Source: Colletotrichum lupini (lineage: Eukaryota; Ascomycota; Sordariomycetes; Glomerellales; Glomerellaceae). Taken from it: a stretch of DNA of 64,000 nt. The position numbers were made by a program, and so were the translations under genes. This document shows positions 23,041 to 35,020 of the stretch, piece by piece. The stretch's first letter is position 1. The number at the start of each line of letters is the position of its first letter. Below the pieces are notes generated by a model, which was not told the origin of the DNA, did not search any database, and worked only from the letters and a program-made list of their open reading frames with translations. The stretch spans positions 6,634,001-6,698,000 of the forward strand of contig NC_064677.1 in the NCBI RefSeq assembly GCF_023278565.1. Reading direction: 5' to 3'.

Positions 23041-26000
23041 CGGTGGCACCCGTGGGAGCCTCCGTCATCTTATTGAACCCGTCCTCTTCTTGCTTGCTCT
23101 GGCTGTTATCGTTTTTCCCTATTGAATCTACCAGTGCCAAGTGGTGCTGTCTTTCCCTTTTTCTGCCCTCCTCACCCCCACAGACACACACCCGGCAATG
23201 TGTTAGCGTCCGGCGATCCACGAGCTAGGAGGGGGAAGACAAGCAGCCCACGCCCCAAAGTTTCGTCGATCGGTTTCGCTCCCTGGGGTGTGTGTGATGT
23301 GATGTGATGTGCGCTCTCTAGGTATTGATTGCACTCGAGTCAATATTGAACAATGGAATTGTCCTGTCTCGGGGCTATATTCTCTTTCTGGTTGAGCGAA
23401 CGCCGGGAAAGAAGAAAGGAAAGCAGGCAGAGATACGGAGGAGGGAGAAACGAAACGTGAAAAAAGAGTTTACGGGTGGGTTGGGTTGGTTGACAAAGCT
23501 GTTAGTAAACCACCGACATGAGAGACACTCGGGCGACGTTGGAAGCTGAAGCGAACACTGGACGACACACGGCACATCTCCACGGGTGCTCCCAGCGCTG
23601 CTGCTTGGTGATGATGATTTTACAAGGTGACTTTTGGTCGTGATGGTGGTCATGAAGCTCACAGAGTTCGCACCGGCGTCCGCGATCCCGCTTGTCAAGA
23701 TTCAGAGTGAAGGCGACGTTGCCGCAAAACCCAGCCCAGCCCAGCTTCTTCTACGCACACCACACACGCCCCCCTAGCCTACCCTATCTTACACTACCCT
23801 TCCCCTCTCAGTTCTCCCCCCAACCTCCCCAAGCCACCTGAAACGGGAGGGTTGTCACAGACGTGGACGAGGGTGTCTTTCTCGTCCCTGGGGGGAAGCA
23901 ATACGTATCTGTAGAGTTCCATCGCATCTGGGCTTTTTTCTACGACCACGGTTTGGATTGGATACCAAGGCCAACTTTGAGACGTTCTTTGCAATTGGCT
24001 CTAGTCTGGTCTGGTTATCCGTACATGATAGAGCCTTGTCTGCCTCGTGGTCATTGTAGCCGCAATAGCCGTCTCTTAATGCTATCCTTCGTCAAACCTA
24101 CATGTATTATCCGTACCTGCCACGTTTTTCTCGAGATCTAGCTCCACGACTTTGACGTATCTTCCTCATTCTGTAACTTGAAAGTCAGAATGCGGAGCAG
24201 ACGGAGTTACAGTGTGGGGTTTTCTAAGAAACCATGCGGGATGGCTAGACTATGGCCCCCGTGCCCAATTTCGGACTTCTCAAGTAACGATACTGGTAGC
24301 ATTTGGGATGCGTACGTAAGGACGTTGGGCTGTCTGCGACGTTGACGATCACTAGCTCTTTGGAGTCTCGGATTCGGTATGCAGAGTCGGGCCGTGGTGG
24401 CTCTGCCGCCTTCTCTATCATTTTTTCTATTCCTACTACTAGTGACTTTCGTGAGGGAATTTCTCCAGGGACTACCAAAGACACCGTGAATCCTTCGGCA
24501 GTTGGCTAGCCTGACAGTCAAATCGGCAGCGGGCAGCAATCCGCTGCCGTCTGTCTGTAAATCTGCGAAGAGATGGGGAGGGGAAGGGCCGAGAGGGGGA
24601 AGGGAAAAGGGTCCAGGCTGTCGGCAGCTGTTCGAAATAGGTGGTTGATCATGTTGATCAAGATGATCTTTGGGATCGCCCGGGGAGTTCTCCGTAGGGA
24701 GAGCAGCACAGAAGGGAAAGGGGAGATGAGGAGCCCGACAAAGCAAACCACGATGGGTTATTCGGGATGATTGCGGATAGTTGGGATGTCTTGGTTGATC
24801 TTGTCTTTGGCCCCATTGCAGGGATAGAGATTGGATGCTCGTTCGTCCTCATCCTCCCTTTCCAGGCTCTTTCAGACGTTCTCTGTCCGTAAAGACGGTC
24901 CCATCGTTTCGCGGACGGTTGCTTCTGCGATTGTCACTTCTTACTAGCGCAGTGGCGTCGCAGCGGAAAACGTTAGGTGTCATTCCCAGGAAATGCTGCC
25001 GTCCGAGCGGCGAGCAGACGAGATGGACGTCGCAGACAGCATCTAGCAATGAGGAAAATTGGAGGAACCCACAAGTCCAAGTTTGCGTCTTCTTTTCCTC
25101 TTCGCTTGGCGAGGCTCAAACACTGACGTCTCTAGTGTTGCGCTTTTGAATAGTGTAGAAATAAGCGAGGTAACCTAAAGCGCAACTACAACAACAGCCC
25201 AGCCTGTCCTTCATCTGACTGTTTCAGCAATGTGGCTTGCTGCCGGGAAGATGGTGGACGCTGAGGAAGGGGGGAGGGAGTGTCATCGCAGCATTGAGTT
25301 GGAATTTGCAATGGCAGACTGGCTCGTCCGTCTGAACCGGTCGTCATTCCTCTTACCGCTGGGCTCAAACTGACAGGCAGCGGCCTGCCAGCGGCCCAGG
25401 ACTCTCTTTCTTCAGATTTTTGGCTCAGGTCTGGGCAGCAAGGCTGTACTTCGGCGTGTTGTGTGTTAGAGTGTAAGGTTGCTCATCGATCAGATGGAAG
25501 GCTTTGAAACACAACGTGTGGCCATCATCTTTCCCCCTCTGACCTTTGCACACCGCACACCAGGGGAGTGGGAAAGAGATGAAGAAAGACGTGCGGTGTA
25601 GAATGTGGTGTGAGCGCCGCTGAAGACAAAGTTCAACGGGCCAATAGGTTGTCGACTAAGACGAAGGCGCTCACGTCTCGGTTGAGCGGTTGAGCCATCT
25701 CCAAAAGAAGGGATCCCCCGTCTAGCAAATTGCGTGAGCATCCAGCGTATACTCTACACTACCTTCACACACTCTGCGAACACCATGGTACGACTCTACC
25801 TTACGCAAGCAGCGCAGTGCTCGTGGGATGGGCGTGGGACATGGACAGAGTTTCTTGCCGTCCGTCGCCGGTACCATTCGGAGGGGACGCGCTAACCTGG
25901 TAGTCGACGGACTCCCCGTCGTGACGGGTTCGTTCTGGGAAACTTGGAGGACGAGCCAACCAAATTTCCCACCGCCGCGACACTGGGAACGGCGATGGGC

Positions 26001-29000
26001 TGGTTTAGCGGCGTAGCGTGCGATTTCCCAGGCATGAGTAGCATCGAACGCACGTTTACAGAAAGATAGGCCCCGGGGGTGAGTATGATGTGGGAAGGGT
26101 TGAAGGGTCGAAAGACTGGACTGGGGAGGGGCGGAGGGAACGCACGAGACTCCAATAAAGAAGAAGAGATCCCCGCCAAGAAAGGATATGAATCGTCTGA
26201 GGTCTGCAAAGCAAGGAATGCCGGTCCCTGGTCGTGCAAGTCTGCGTGCGAGTGCCGACCAAGGCTCTCCCAGCCCCAGCCCGGTCAAGAAGCATGCCGG
26301 ATCCTGAGTCGTCGGCTCTGCAGGAACAGGCTCAGCTGGAGCCCGTGATCGGCACGCATCCCCCTGCTCGGAAGCCCTGCAAGGGTTCTGCTTGTTTGAC
26401 TTCGACTTTTTGATATTGAGACGGAGCTGGGACCGGCTAGACGGGGTGGGCATGGTGAGTGGCCGAACCCCCCCCCCCCCCTTATCCCCATCCCAAGTTC
26501 TAGCTAGTCAACTGCCCAGTAGTTGTAATCCTCGCTTTCTCGGGCGGTCAGTCAGCGAGAACCTGCGCTCTTCCCTTCGCCGGTTGAGACGGTGGCAGTG
26601 GGAAAGCCTAGAGAGCATGTCAAATGCAACACGAGATGCAACAGCTGGCGAACGCCTCTCTATATCGTCGATTACTACGTTATCCCACATCACGCGCGAC
26701 ACGATCAAAATCCAGTATTGAAGATACGCTGGACGGGGCGATGACCTGTACCGGATCGCCGGTCCCCAGAGCGAGATTTGCCAATAACCCGACATTCATG
26801 CCCAAAGGGATCTGTCGCCTCTCACTGTGAGAGCCAGTGCTCAAGGCTCATGACGCCATGGGGCAGATCAGGCCATCGAGAGCTCTTGGCACTATCCGTC
26901 CTAGACTTTTCTCGTCTCTAGTGTCTCTTGTCTGTTTAGGCTCGTCCTTCCAGCCAGAAGCTTGAGGTCCTCGTTCGGCGCCGAACAGCCAAGAAGAGGA
27001 GGAACCAACGGCTAGCAAGTTGCGACGACCAAGAGAGAGCAACAGGAGCACGGATTCACTAGGGCCATCGCAGGCTTCCCGACGAACGTCAGCAAGGACA
27101 GGCCACCGCTGCCACTCTTCCCGGCGCGCCGGGCAGGGTAGGGGGCTCGGGAAGGTGGAGGGAGGGGCCCCAAACTATCGTTAGCCAAGATCGCTCCACC
27201 AAAGGAGTGAAAGGTGTGCCCCCCCTCGTCCTTGGGTTTGACTTTCTGGCGTGCAGCGCTAGAAGGATTTTGGTCTGCGTCTAGCGTGAGGACAGAGTCA
27301 TTAGTAACTAGCCGTGCTAACCTACCGGGCTCCGTACTCTTATAATGCCTTATTGGAGACTAACCTTTCGACTCCAAGATTGCAGTGAAAGCGCAGGGAG
27401 GGGCAGAAAGGCAAGCACTGCCCTGTGGCTGACGACAGTGAGATGAACACTGAAAGCAATCACTCCACGAGTCCATGCTCTACGGAATATCCGTAGCGCG
27501 CGTATGTAGATTACTTCGTACATTACTCCGTACTGAGCTTCTTCATGGAGAGAACGGTTGCCGGCTCGCTCTACCCACAGTCTACGGAGTCCAGAGAGAG
27601 ATAGTCATTGTCGTCGGCCCCTCCTCCCTGCGTCGGGCGAGTTCCTTTTGGCTCTGCATGCAAACCGGGCTCCCACGCCGTTTTCCTGTGGATTTTGTGC
27701 CTGGCGCTGCAGGCATCGTCCCTCTTCCGCGCTGCGAGATGGAATGGCGATCACCGTTTGCGGGTCGAACACATCGTCTTCGCAACTGGGGAAGGGCTTG
27801 TCGAGGAAGACCGGTGTGGAAAGGGGGCATGAAAAATAACAATAACAACAACAGTATCGTCATCAAAGTAAGGGTCCATTCCCATGCGATGACCAAAACA
27901 CCAGACAGCTCGCAGGGCACAGGTCGTAAACAACTAGAGTACATTTGGAGAAGGGTGCTACTCCGTACATCCGTGCCAGCGGCGCTTGAAAGCCTCATCT
28001 CGGAGCGCCAGTCGATCCACTCCGCGTCCGCCCGACTCCCGAGATTGGGCTTCCCATAACAAGCCGGCTTCCTCGGGGTGTTTTTTGACAAGCTTGTCAA
28101 GCCATGTCTTAGACTCGTAAGTCAACAACCCCGCCCGAGGGGGGAAAGAGTCCCCATTTTCTCCAACAGGATGCCAGCGAAGGAAAAGCTTGGTATTACA
28201 TACGCACGTATTGACATGAGTACGATGAATTAAGGGTCCGGAGATCCATCCATCCATCAAAACAATGAGTGCCCATGATGGGCAGAAGATTGACTCGATG
28301 GGTAAAATATAGAATAATATAACATAATTGCAATTAAGAGCGCCTTGATCCTTCGCAAATCATATCACTAGAGTTCTACAGACCCTGGCTGATCAAAGGG
28401 GCCGCTCCAAATGAATAAAAGAGGGTAAAAACATTAACATTCATTATATTACGGAGTCACGAAGAAACAAAAAAGAAAAGGGGGGTGGAGAAACGACAGA
28501 TCGATATTGACAAACAAAACACCTGGCCGAAAAGCTTCTTGTCAATATTGCAGCATGGCACTTGAGAGACTTTGACGTTGCAGGCCGAGTCAGGACGACA
28601 CGAGAAGCTTAATGTGCCGCCGACATAACAGAGCACCTCTCAATCCTTTCTGCCCTGCCCGGCAAGAAAGAGACGAATGGCAGCAGAAAAAGTAGTTCGC
28701 GCCACCAGGCCAATAAAGCTGAGTCCCCCCAGCCGTTGATGCTACGCCATCGTCTCCCCTTTTTGGCGCCGTTGCACCGTTGGAGCCGCGATGGGAAAGT
28801 CGGCCACGTCGTAACAGGTCGTAAATGGACATTTTCCGACCGTGGCCCCGAGAATTTGTCCCCAAACTGCGTACTGTGATCTTCCCATCCCCGTCTCCCC
28901 GTGTGCCCTCGATGCTACCGTCGCAGTGTCCAAGAAAGCAAAGCCCCCTCCTGACCAGTTATAGTGGCCGACTTTTCTTGAACCCCCCCGGTTTAGAGTT

Positions 29001-30650
29001 GTAGGTCTTGTTTCTTCCCCCTGCCGTCTCCCACTCTCTATCGCAGCGCTGATCGGCGTTGGCTGCAGCAATCCTGACAGCCATCCCTTTCCCCGACCCC
29101 TACCTTGCTTGCCCTTCCCTTCCCTTCCTCTTTACCCGGGGTTGGCCCGGCGCTGTCATACCAGACTTTGCTCTTCTTTGGTTCACGCGGGTTCGGATAG
29201 TGTAGTGTATGTTACTCTGTCACTCTGTGTCCTTCGTATGTGTGTGTGTGCGTGTGTGGCCATCGGCGCTTCTGTGGTGCAAAAGAGTTTCGATCCTCCA
29301 ACTCCCCGAGGCCCCCCTCCCCGCCCACATCAGAGACCCCATAGACTCAGCCAGCGACGCTAGTCAGATCAACGAGAATCGGCCTCGATTTGTCTCGTCA
29401 CTAACACCCTGTGCCTTTTTGGATAACGAAGCTGAACTGCTGAAGCCAAGAACCCACGTACTCCGTAAGGCCAGCGGGTCGGCCATTCCTTAACTCGGAC
29501 TTTGAGGTCTCAGTTGCTCCGGTTCGATGGCGCTAAACATTTGGGAAAAACAAATTCCCGAGCAGGGCCGCGTATGTTTTGTGAGGTTTAGTGATAGTCC
29601 ACCAACAGGTGGAGGCTCCTTAATTCGACAAAGCTACAGAGCTACATCTCATGACTTGAGACATTGTAATCTTAAAACCCTCACTGTCATCGTCCTTCAA
29701 CGAGATCTCCGAATCAGTCACCCGAAAAGAAATCATAGTGGCTCGGGAGGTAATAGGATGTACTTTGTATGTGTGTCTGCCGTGTGGTACATGTATGCAC
29801 GCACATACCAACACCAGATATTCTTCAATGCCGTGCCGTGTGAAGCGAACACACAGACCGCAGCGTAGAAACAATGAAGTCAAGAAAAAGCCCACTCCGT
29901 GACGTGCACGAGACACTGTCGAGCCTATTATACATGGCTGACATAGCAGTGCAAGAGCCAACTCTCACCCCCAGCCAGGTGTCACATCACACACTTTCTC
30001 AATCTCACACTTCAGCCGCATTGCGGTTGCGGGAAGGGATGGGATCAGGAACGGAAAGGCAAAAAAAAAGAAAGGATGGGATGTCAGCCAAGTCAGTCAG
30101 TCAGCCAGTCAGAGTCAGGGCCAACGCTCGGGCTGGGGTCTCCGGTTCGTTTCATCGGTCTGAACAATAAAAAGGATGTCGGGCAAGTCTCGTGTCAAGT
30201 AGCGATGAGGCGAAGGAGCGAAAGGCAAAATAGACTCTATAGGGACAAGCAGACAACTTGGAGTTACCTTGCTGAACGTGGAAGGAAAGAGACGTAAGAG
30301 AGACAATGGTTGGCCGCATGACTTTCAGCACCCACGGCTATTTTGCCGTGGACAAAATCAATCTGGCCTCTTTGGACTCTGAAGAGAGATTCTGGGTTCC
30401 ATCGGTCAACCATGTAGACGAGCAACGGCGAAAAGACCGGCCGAAACAAAATATGCAAAGGCAACACTGACCTCACTTCTCTTACACCTTACACAACAGA
30501 GTGAGAGAGAAACTGGTAGAGAGAGGCACATACCACCCTAACAAGAAAAATCAGGCGGTGAATTTTTTTAAGCGTAAATCTTCTGACTGTCTCATCCCAA
30601 GAGCACCACCAACTCTCTGACACCTTTCTGCAGCGTCGATCATCAGCCTC

Positions 30651-30670
30651 TTTTTTTTTTTTTTTTTTTT
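30651..30670. repeat. Homopolymer of 20 T
   Basis: Twenty T residues within a pyrimidine-rich stretch of the gene-free region. No poly(A)-tailed retroelement body was found on the minus strand beside it. Confidence 0.95.
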
Positions 30671-31392
30671 CTCCGGGCTGGTCTTCCTTGGTGTCAATCA
30701 TTGCCGTCTTCCGCCCTACCGCATCCTCTTTCGCCGCACTTCTCTCCGAGTCCCAACGTTCCCGCTCTGGAACTTGGGCTGTTCTTTTCCTTTTTCAATG
30801 AATGGGGACAGAGGAGTCACCTGGATTGCTAGATCCATGGAGGAAATGGGAAGCCTTCCCCCCTCCCCTCCTCTTCCACTCCCACCCTGGTGGAGTTTAA
30901 CGGGTGTGCCTGTGTCATCAGCAGCTGCCATCTCACAGTGTTGCGATCGGCGGCTTTTCCGTCCGGTCCCAAGCCTCGAAGTCAACGTACCTTGTGAGGA
31001 ATGGCTCATAGCAAACTATACTTTCATGTTTACGAGTGCCTGTGTCGGAGAAGCTATTCCGAATACGTGTGAGTCCGTGAGGAAACACAATAGCGGTAGT
31101 CAAAAGATTAGTGATATGTTAGGGGCGAGGATATCCTGCCAGCAGCTCCCGCTATTCTGCCACCAAGTGTGGCTGCGGCCGCCACACGACCGCCGGTCTC
31201 GGGTATATATATAAGCTAGGCTCTGCGTAATTAGTATTCAAATAGATTAGACTAATTAGAGGCCGTTAATTAACTTATAGTCGATTAAATTATTTTAGTA
31301 AAAAGTACGGTAATCGACGAATTAGCCTAATTCGACGTAATTAATAAAGTAGCCTAGTTAACTACTTAATTAACTACTTAATTAACTATTAA

Positions 31393-33951
31393 TTACTCTA
31401 TATAGCCTATAGCCCGTAATTTAGCGACTTTTTTTACTTTAGCCTCGTGCTCTGCTTTAGCCTCGTACTTATTAATAAGTCTATTTATCTCGCTTTTTAT
31501 CGTAGGATTAATATCGTAAGCGTAATCCTCGTTAGCTAGATCTTATAATACGTTTAACTACGTAAGATTACTAATTAATTAAGATCGTAACTTTATAAGC
31601 GTTAGTAGCCGAGGAGCCTTTATAAGATTAATTATATTACTATCGATTACGTTAATTACCTCGTTAATAGTAGCCCGCTAGTACCTCTACTATATTTTTA
31701 TATTAAGCTCGTACGTATTAAAATTACGTATAATCTTAAGGCCTCGTTAGGTAGAGGTAGCCTTACTTAGCGCTAGAGGTACCGTTAATAGTAGCGGCGC
31801 TAGTGTGGGTACTACTTTTACGTATTTAGTAGCTTCTTTATACTCGAACGCAGAGGGCTCTCGTCTAGAAGAGGTACTTTAATTAATAGCTAGCTTTTTT
31901 AATTTACCTATTATAACTATTATAATACCCGCTATAGAGCCCTGTGGGCGACCCTTACCTCGGACTTATAGGGGATTAAGTAGGGGGATAGAAGTACTAT
32001 TACTAATAGTAGGCTCTGAGCGTTACTAGAACTAGTATAAATAGATCTTTTTTAGTAATATTAGGGTGCCGTTCTTAATATATTATTAGAGGACGTAGTA
32101 GTAAAGTAGCCTATAAGTAGTTCGAATTAAGTAGTATGCGCACTCTTTTAATAGCTTTTTTAATAAACCTAAATTTAGTTATCTACTTAGTATACTAAGT
32201 TCTTATAAGAGTTACTTAAGGGTATTATAGTATATATACGGACGTACCTTTTTTTAAAGTAACCCCGTAGTAGTACTTAATACTTTAACTTAGTAATAGG
32301 TTCGGTAAGCGCTAATTATAGCCGCTTAACTTACTTAGAAAATAACTAATTTATTAAATACGGCTTTAAAATCGCCCGTATAGTAGTAGACTCGTACTTT
32401 AATACTCGCGTATAAGGATTTAATAATTAACGTAATTAGGTAACCGAAGTGCCTAATTTAGTTAACCTAGGTAAGTATAAGTTTCTTATACTACGGCTTA
32501 AGCTAAGTATTAATAGCATAATTAACTACTACTATAGGGTACTTAGTAGTCTAAAATTTAAATAATTAGTTATAGTATATAGTTATTAATTAGCTACGGA
32601 GGAGATTATTTTAATTTATAAGGAATTACTAAAAACAAGGGTTATATATAACTACGCTAGTCTCGTCCCTCGTAGCCGGGCCGAAGTAACGCCGGGTCTA
32701 GGCTAGTATATTAAAGTTAACGTACTAACGGTAGAGTACGTGCGGTATTATTTTAAATTAAGTATTATTATCGAGGGTATTAAGTAGAGTAATCTCGCGA
32801 TCTATATACGTAACTTACGGAAAGGGAATTTCGTAGGCCCGGAGTAATACTAATAACTAGTTAATAGCCTAATAATAGTTAGCTTCTTTCTTACTAAATA
32901 GAAAGTAGCTCGTAACTTAGAAAGTATAATTATTATTAGTTACTTCGTAAATATTAAATAACGGTATATTAAATCGGTTAGTTTTATATATAGAATTTAT
33001 TAATAGAATATCTAGGTATTATTAAAATAGGGAAATCGCGGTAATAAGTACGATAAATAAGCTTATAATATAGCCTACGTCGTCGCGTTAGAAGCGGTAC
33101 TAGTACTTTGTTAAATTACGTAATTAGTTAAATAACTACTTAATAGGGGTCCTACTACTTAATTTGTTATAGTAGTAAGTAGCTAATATATTAAGTATAT
33201 TACGGGTAATAATGCCGCTATAATCGCTACTTTCTAACCATAGGCTCGAAAGGATTTAAATAGGTCGAATACCTTTATTTTATTAGTTAACGATTTAGTC
33301 CTTTTTATTACGTAGTAGCGCGCGGCGGTAATGCGTAAAAGCGTTAGTATTACTAAATAGGTAGTTATAATAGTTACGGAAGTTATTAATAATAGGACGA
33401 AAGAGCTAATTACTACTTAAAAAGCTAGTAGCGATTTACTAGCGGTAGTTTATAAACGAGGTTAAGGATTTGCGATACTTATTTAAATAAGTTAACTTTA
33501 CGAGGCGTTACTATTTTTAATCGCGACGCGGGCTATAACTATAATAATAAGTAACGGTAGTTAGCGCCCTAGTAGAGGGCTTATATTAAATAATTCGGAC
33601 TGCGAAGCTAGCCTCGTAAGTAGCCTCGTTAAGTATTACTTTAGTATTAAATAAGGTAGGGAATCGCTAGCCGTAAAGTGGGTAGTCGTACTCTACGTAA
33701 TTATAATCGTCGTAATCAGCTATATATTAATAAATAAAAGGATTATTAACTTCGTAATTATTCTCTTCTTATAGTATATTAACGTTAGGAATAGCTTTAA
33801 TTAGTAGTAGTAGTAGCGGTAGCGACGGTAAGGTCGACGAAGTAGTGGTTATAGGTGGGTAGGTAGGTGGGTAGGTAGGTAGGTGGGTAGGTAAGTGGGT
33901 GGGTATGGGCAGCTGGCCTCCGGGCTCGGAGGTAGGGCCTGCCGCAGCCAC
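31393..33951 (-). pseudogene. RIP-inactivated MULE transposase (copy 1)
   Basis: Translating the minus strand from ATG 33951 to TAA 31395-31393 gives 852 codons with no net frameshift but many stops. The N-terminus is Pro/Thr-rich, encoded by the GGTA-type tetranucleotide tract. It is followed by a FAR1-like region (EATYEASFAVR). The MULE catalytic domain shows IYKTNRFNIPLFNI at about residues 321-335 and DREITLLNTL at about 385. A SWIM-like segment (GTLILLKKIYLY) follows near 32050, and an AT-hook-like RGKGRPQG near 31950. The C-terminus is a Lys/Glu coiled-coil tail. Nearly every stop is TAG or TAA where relatives would have Trp or Gln, as expected of C-to-T change in CpA on either strand. 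The gene is therefore dead but structurally complete. Confidence 0.88.
33853..33906. repeat. Tetranucleotide tract (GGTA/GGTG) inside the MULE transposase 5' end
   Basis: Degenerate GGTA and GGTG units encode, on the minus strand, a Pro-Thr repeat of the PTHL/PTYP type at the transposase N-terminus. The corresponding part of copy 2 (45661-45728) also carries the tract but at a different length. Confidence 0.85.
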
Positions 33952-34005
33952 ACTTGGGGGCGGGATAGCAGGAGCTGCTGGCAGAATATCCTCGCCCTAT
34001 GTTAG

Positions 34006-35020
34006 TGATGGGGAGATGAATCGGACTGATCCGAGCTTTCCTACGTGCTCGGTCCAGGCTTGTTGTGTTGCAAGGGGATCAAGTTCGCCTCATTGCAACA
34101 GAACCCACAATGTAGAGCCCACACATGTTACGTCTTGGGACGAAAAGATGTGGCCAGAAAAGACTGACGAAACCACCAAGTCACTGTGCAAAGAGTACGG
34201 GAAACTCATGATGATGATCTTTCAATCCTCTCCTCTGTTCGATTCTGTGCGGCTTCTCCTTTCTATATACATTACCACATAATCGTACATTTTGATATAA
34301 TCGTTCAAGAACCGGAATAATAATGGAAAGAGAAGTAGAAAAAAACAACCCAAAACACTGCCAAGACAGGGAAATCCTCACAGGAATAACCTTGCCTCTT
34401 GACTTGCCTCCGAACCAGAGGACTAGTCACACACGATCCACCCACCCCCCGTATACAATTCAAAACGCCTGTAAATGCCAAGTTTTCTCATTGCCTGGCT
34501 GGACTTCTTGCCCGTGACCAGTTTTGCCCCAGCCATGATTCACGCCTCTTGCTCCGGTAGTAAAAAGCAGACGAAAAGGAAAATAGAAGAAATAAGCCAA
34601 CTTTAACACATGTCGAGAAGAAATAGATTTCCTCCTCTGCCTTTGATTGACCCCGTCTTCCCCAATCCAGAGGACCGCCAATGGATGATGTTCTCCAATC
34701 CGTGGGGAACCCTCTTTTGTAGTTGTTGAACGCCGTTGAAAAGACTTTGATTTGATGGTTTGGGTTTTTTTTTTTGTTTTGATTGTGTTCGTCATTGCTG
34801 ATTATGATGTTAAAATTGATGTCGTTTGATGTTGTTGCAGTTGCGGTAGAAGTGATAATGTTCTACCACGTGGTATCTTTCCCGTTGAAACCGGTCCGAA
34901 CCCCCCTTCCCCTTTGCCGTTCCAGCTCTTTTGCGCGTTTGACGACTCCACCCCAGGATTTTTGTCGTATTGATCATGATAACAGTGAATAGAAATAACC
35001 GTTCAGATTATAATTGTCGA
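34006..35020. other. Downstream flank of the FlbC-like gene, no gene seen
   Basis: This is normal-composition DNA between transposon copy 1 and the flbC-like stop codon, likely including its 3' untranslated region. AATAAT- and AATAAA-like stretches occur but none is decisive. A 9-10 base T run is near 34767. Confidence 0.4.

Larger units (their letters stand above)
21214..31114. other. 9.9-kb GC-normal stretch without recognisable genes
   Basis: No open frame here shows codon structure, domains, a signal peptide or conserved splice borders. The longest, 25722-26453 (-) and 27475-28059 (+), overlap counter-strand frames and read as arbitrary Arg/Ser/Pro-rich peptides. The region has many pyrimidine or purine tracts, homopolymers (20 G at 23021-23040, 20 T at 30651-30670) and copies of TATCCGTAC or its complement at 22593, 22924, 24016 and 24108. 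It is not AT-rich and is not RIP-mutated. It may hold long untranslated or regulatory sequence, or non-coding transcripts, which the sequence alone cannot show. Confidence 0.45.
31115..34005 (-). mobile_element. Complete Mutator-like (MULE) transposon, copy 1, with 8-bp target duplication
   Basis: The element proper spans 31123-33997 (2875 bp). It is flanked by a perfect 8-bp target duplication, TATGTTAG, at 31115-31122 and 33998-34005. Its ends are imperfect inverted repeats of about 58 bp. Both start GGGCGAGGATAT and share CTGCCAGCAGCTCC and CCAAGTGTGGCTGCGGC. The outer 80-100 bp at each end keep normal CpA and TpG, whereas the interior is strongly AT-rich and nearly devoid of them. The transposase frame lies on the minus strand (see separate entry). 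A 12-bp subterminal repeat has two units at 31360-31383. The duplication length and transposase type fit the Mutator superfamily. Confidence 0.9.

Noticed and set aside
25722..26453. Minus-strand frame of 243 codons
   Set aside because: Composition is Arg/Pro/Ser/Cys-rich without domain or splice logic, and several overlapping frames occur on both strands.
27475..28059. Plus-strand frame of 194 codons with an Asn run
   Set aside because: The Asn run comes from an AAC simple repeat. The rest has no protein-like pattern and the opposite strand has a frame of nearly equal length.
31123..33997. hAT superfamily assignment for the 2.9-kb inverted-repeat element
   Set aside because: The 8-bp duplication fits hAT, but the minus-strand translation shows a MULE catalytic core and SWIM-like tail, and no hAT dimerisation motif was found.
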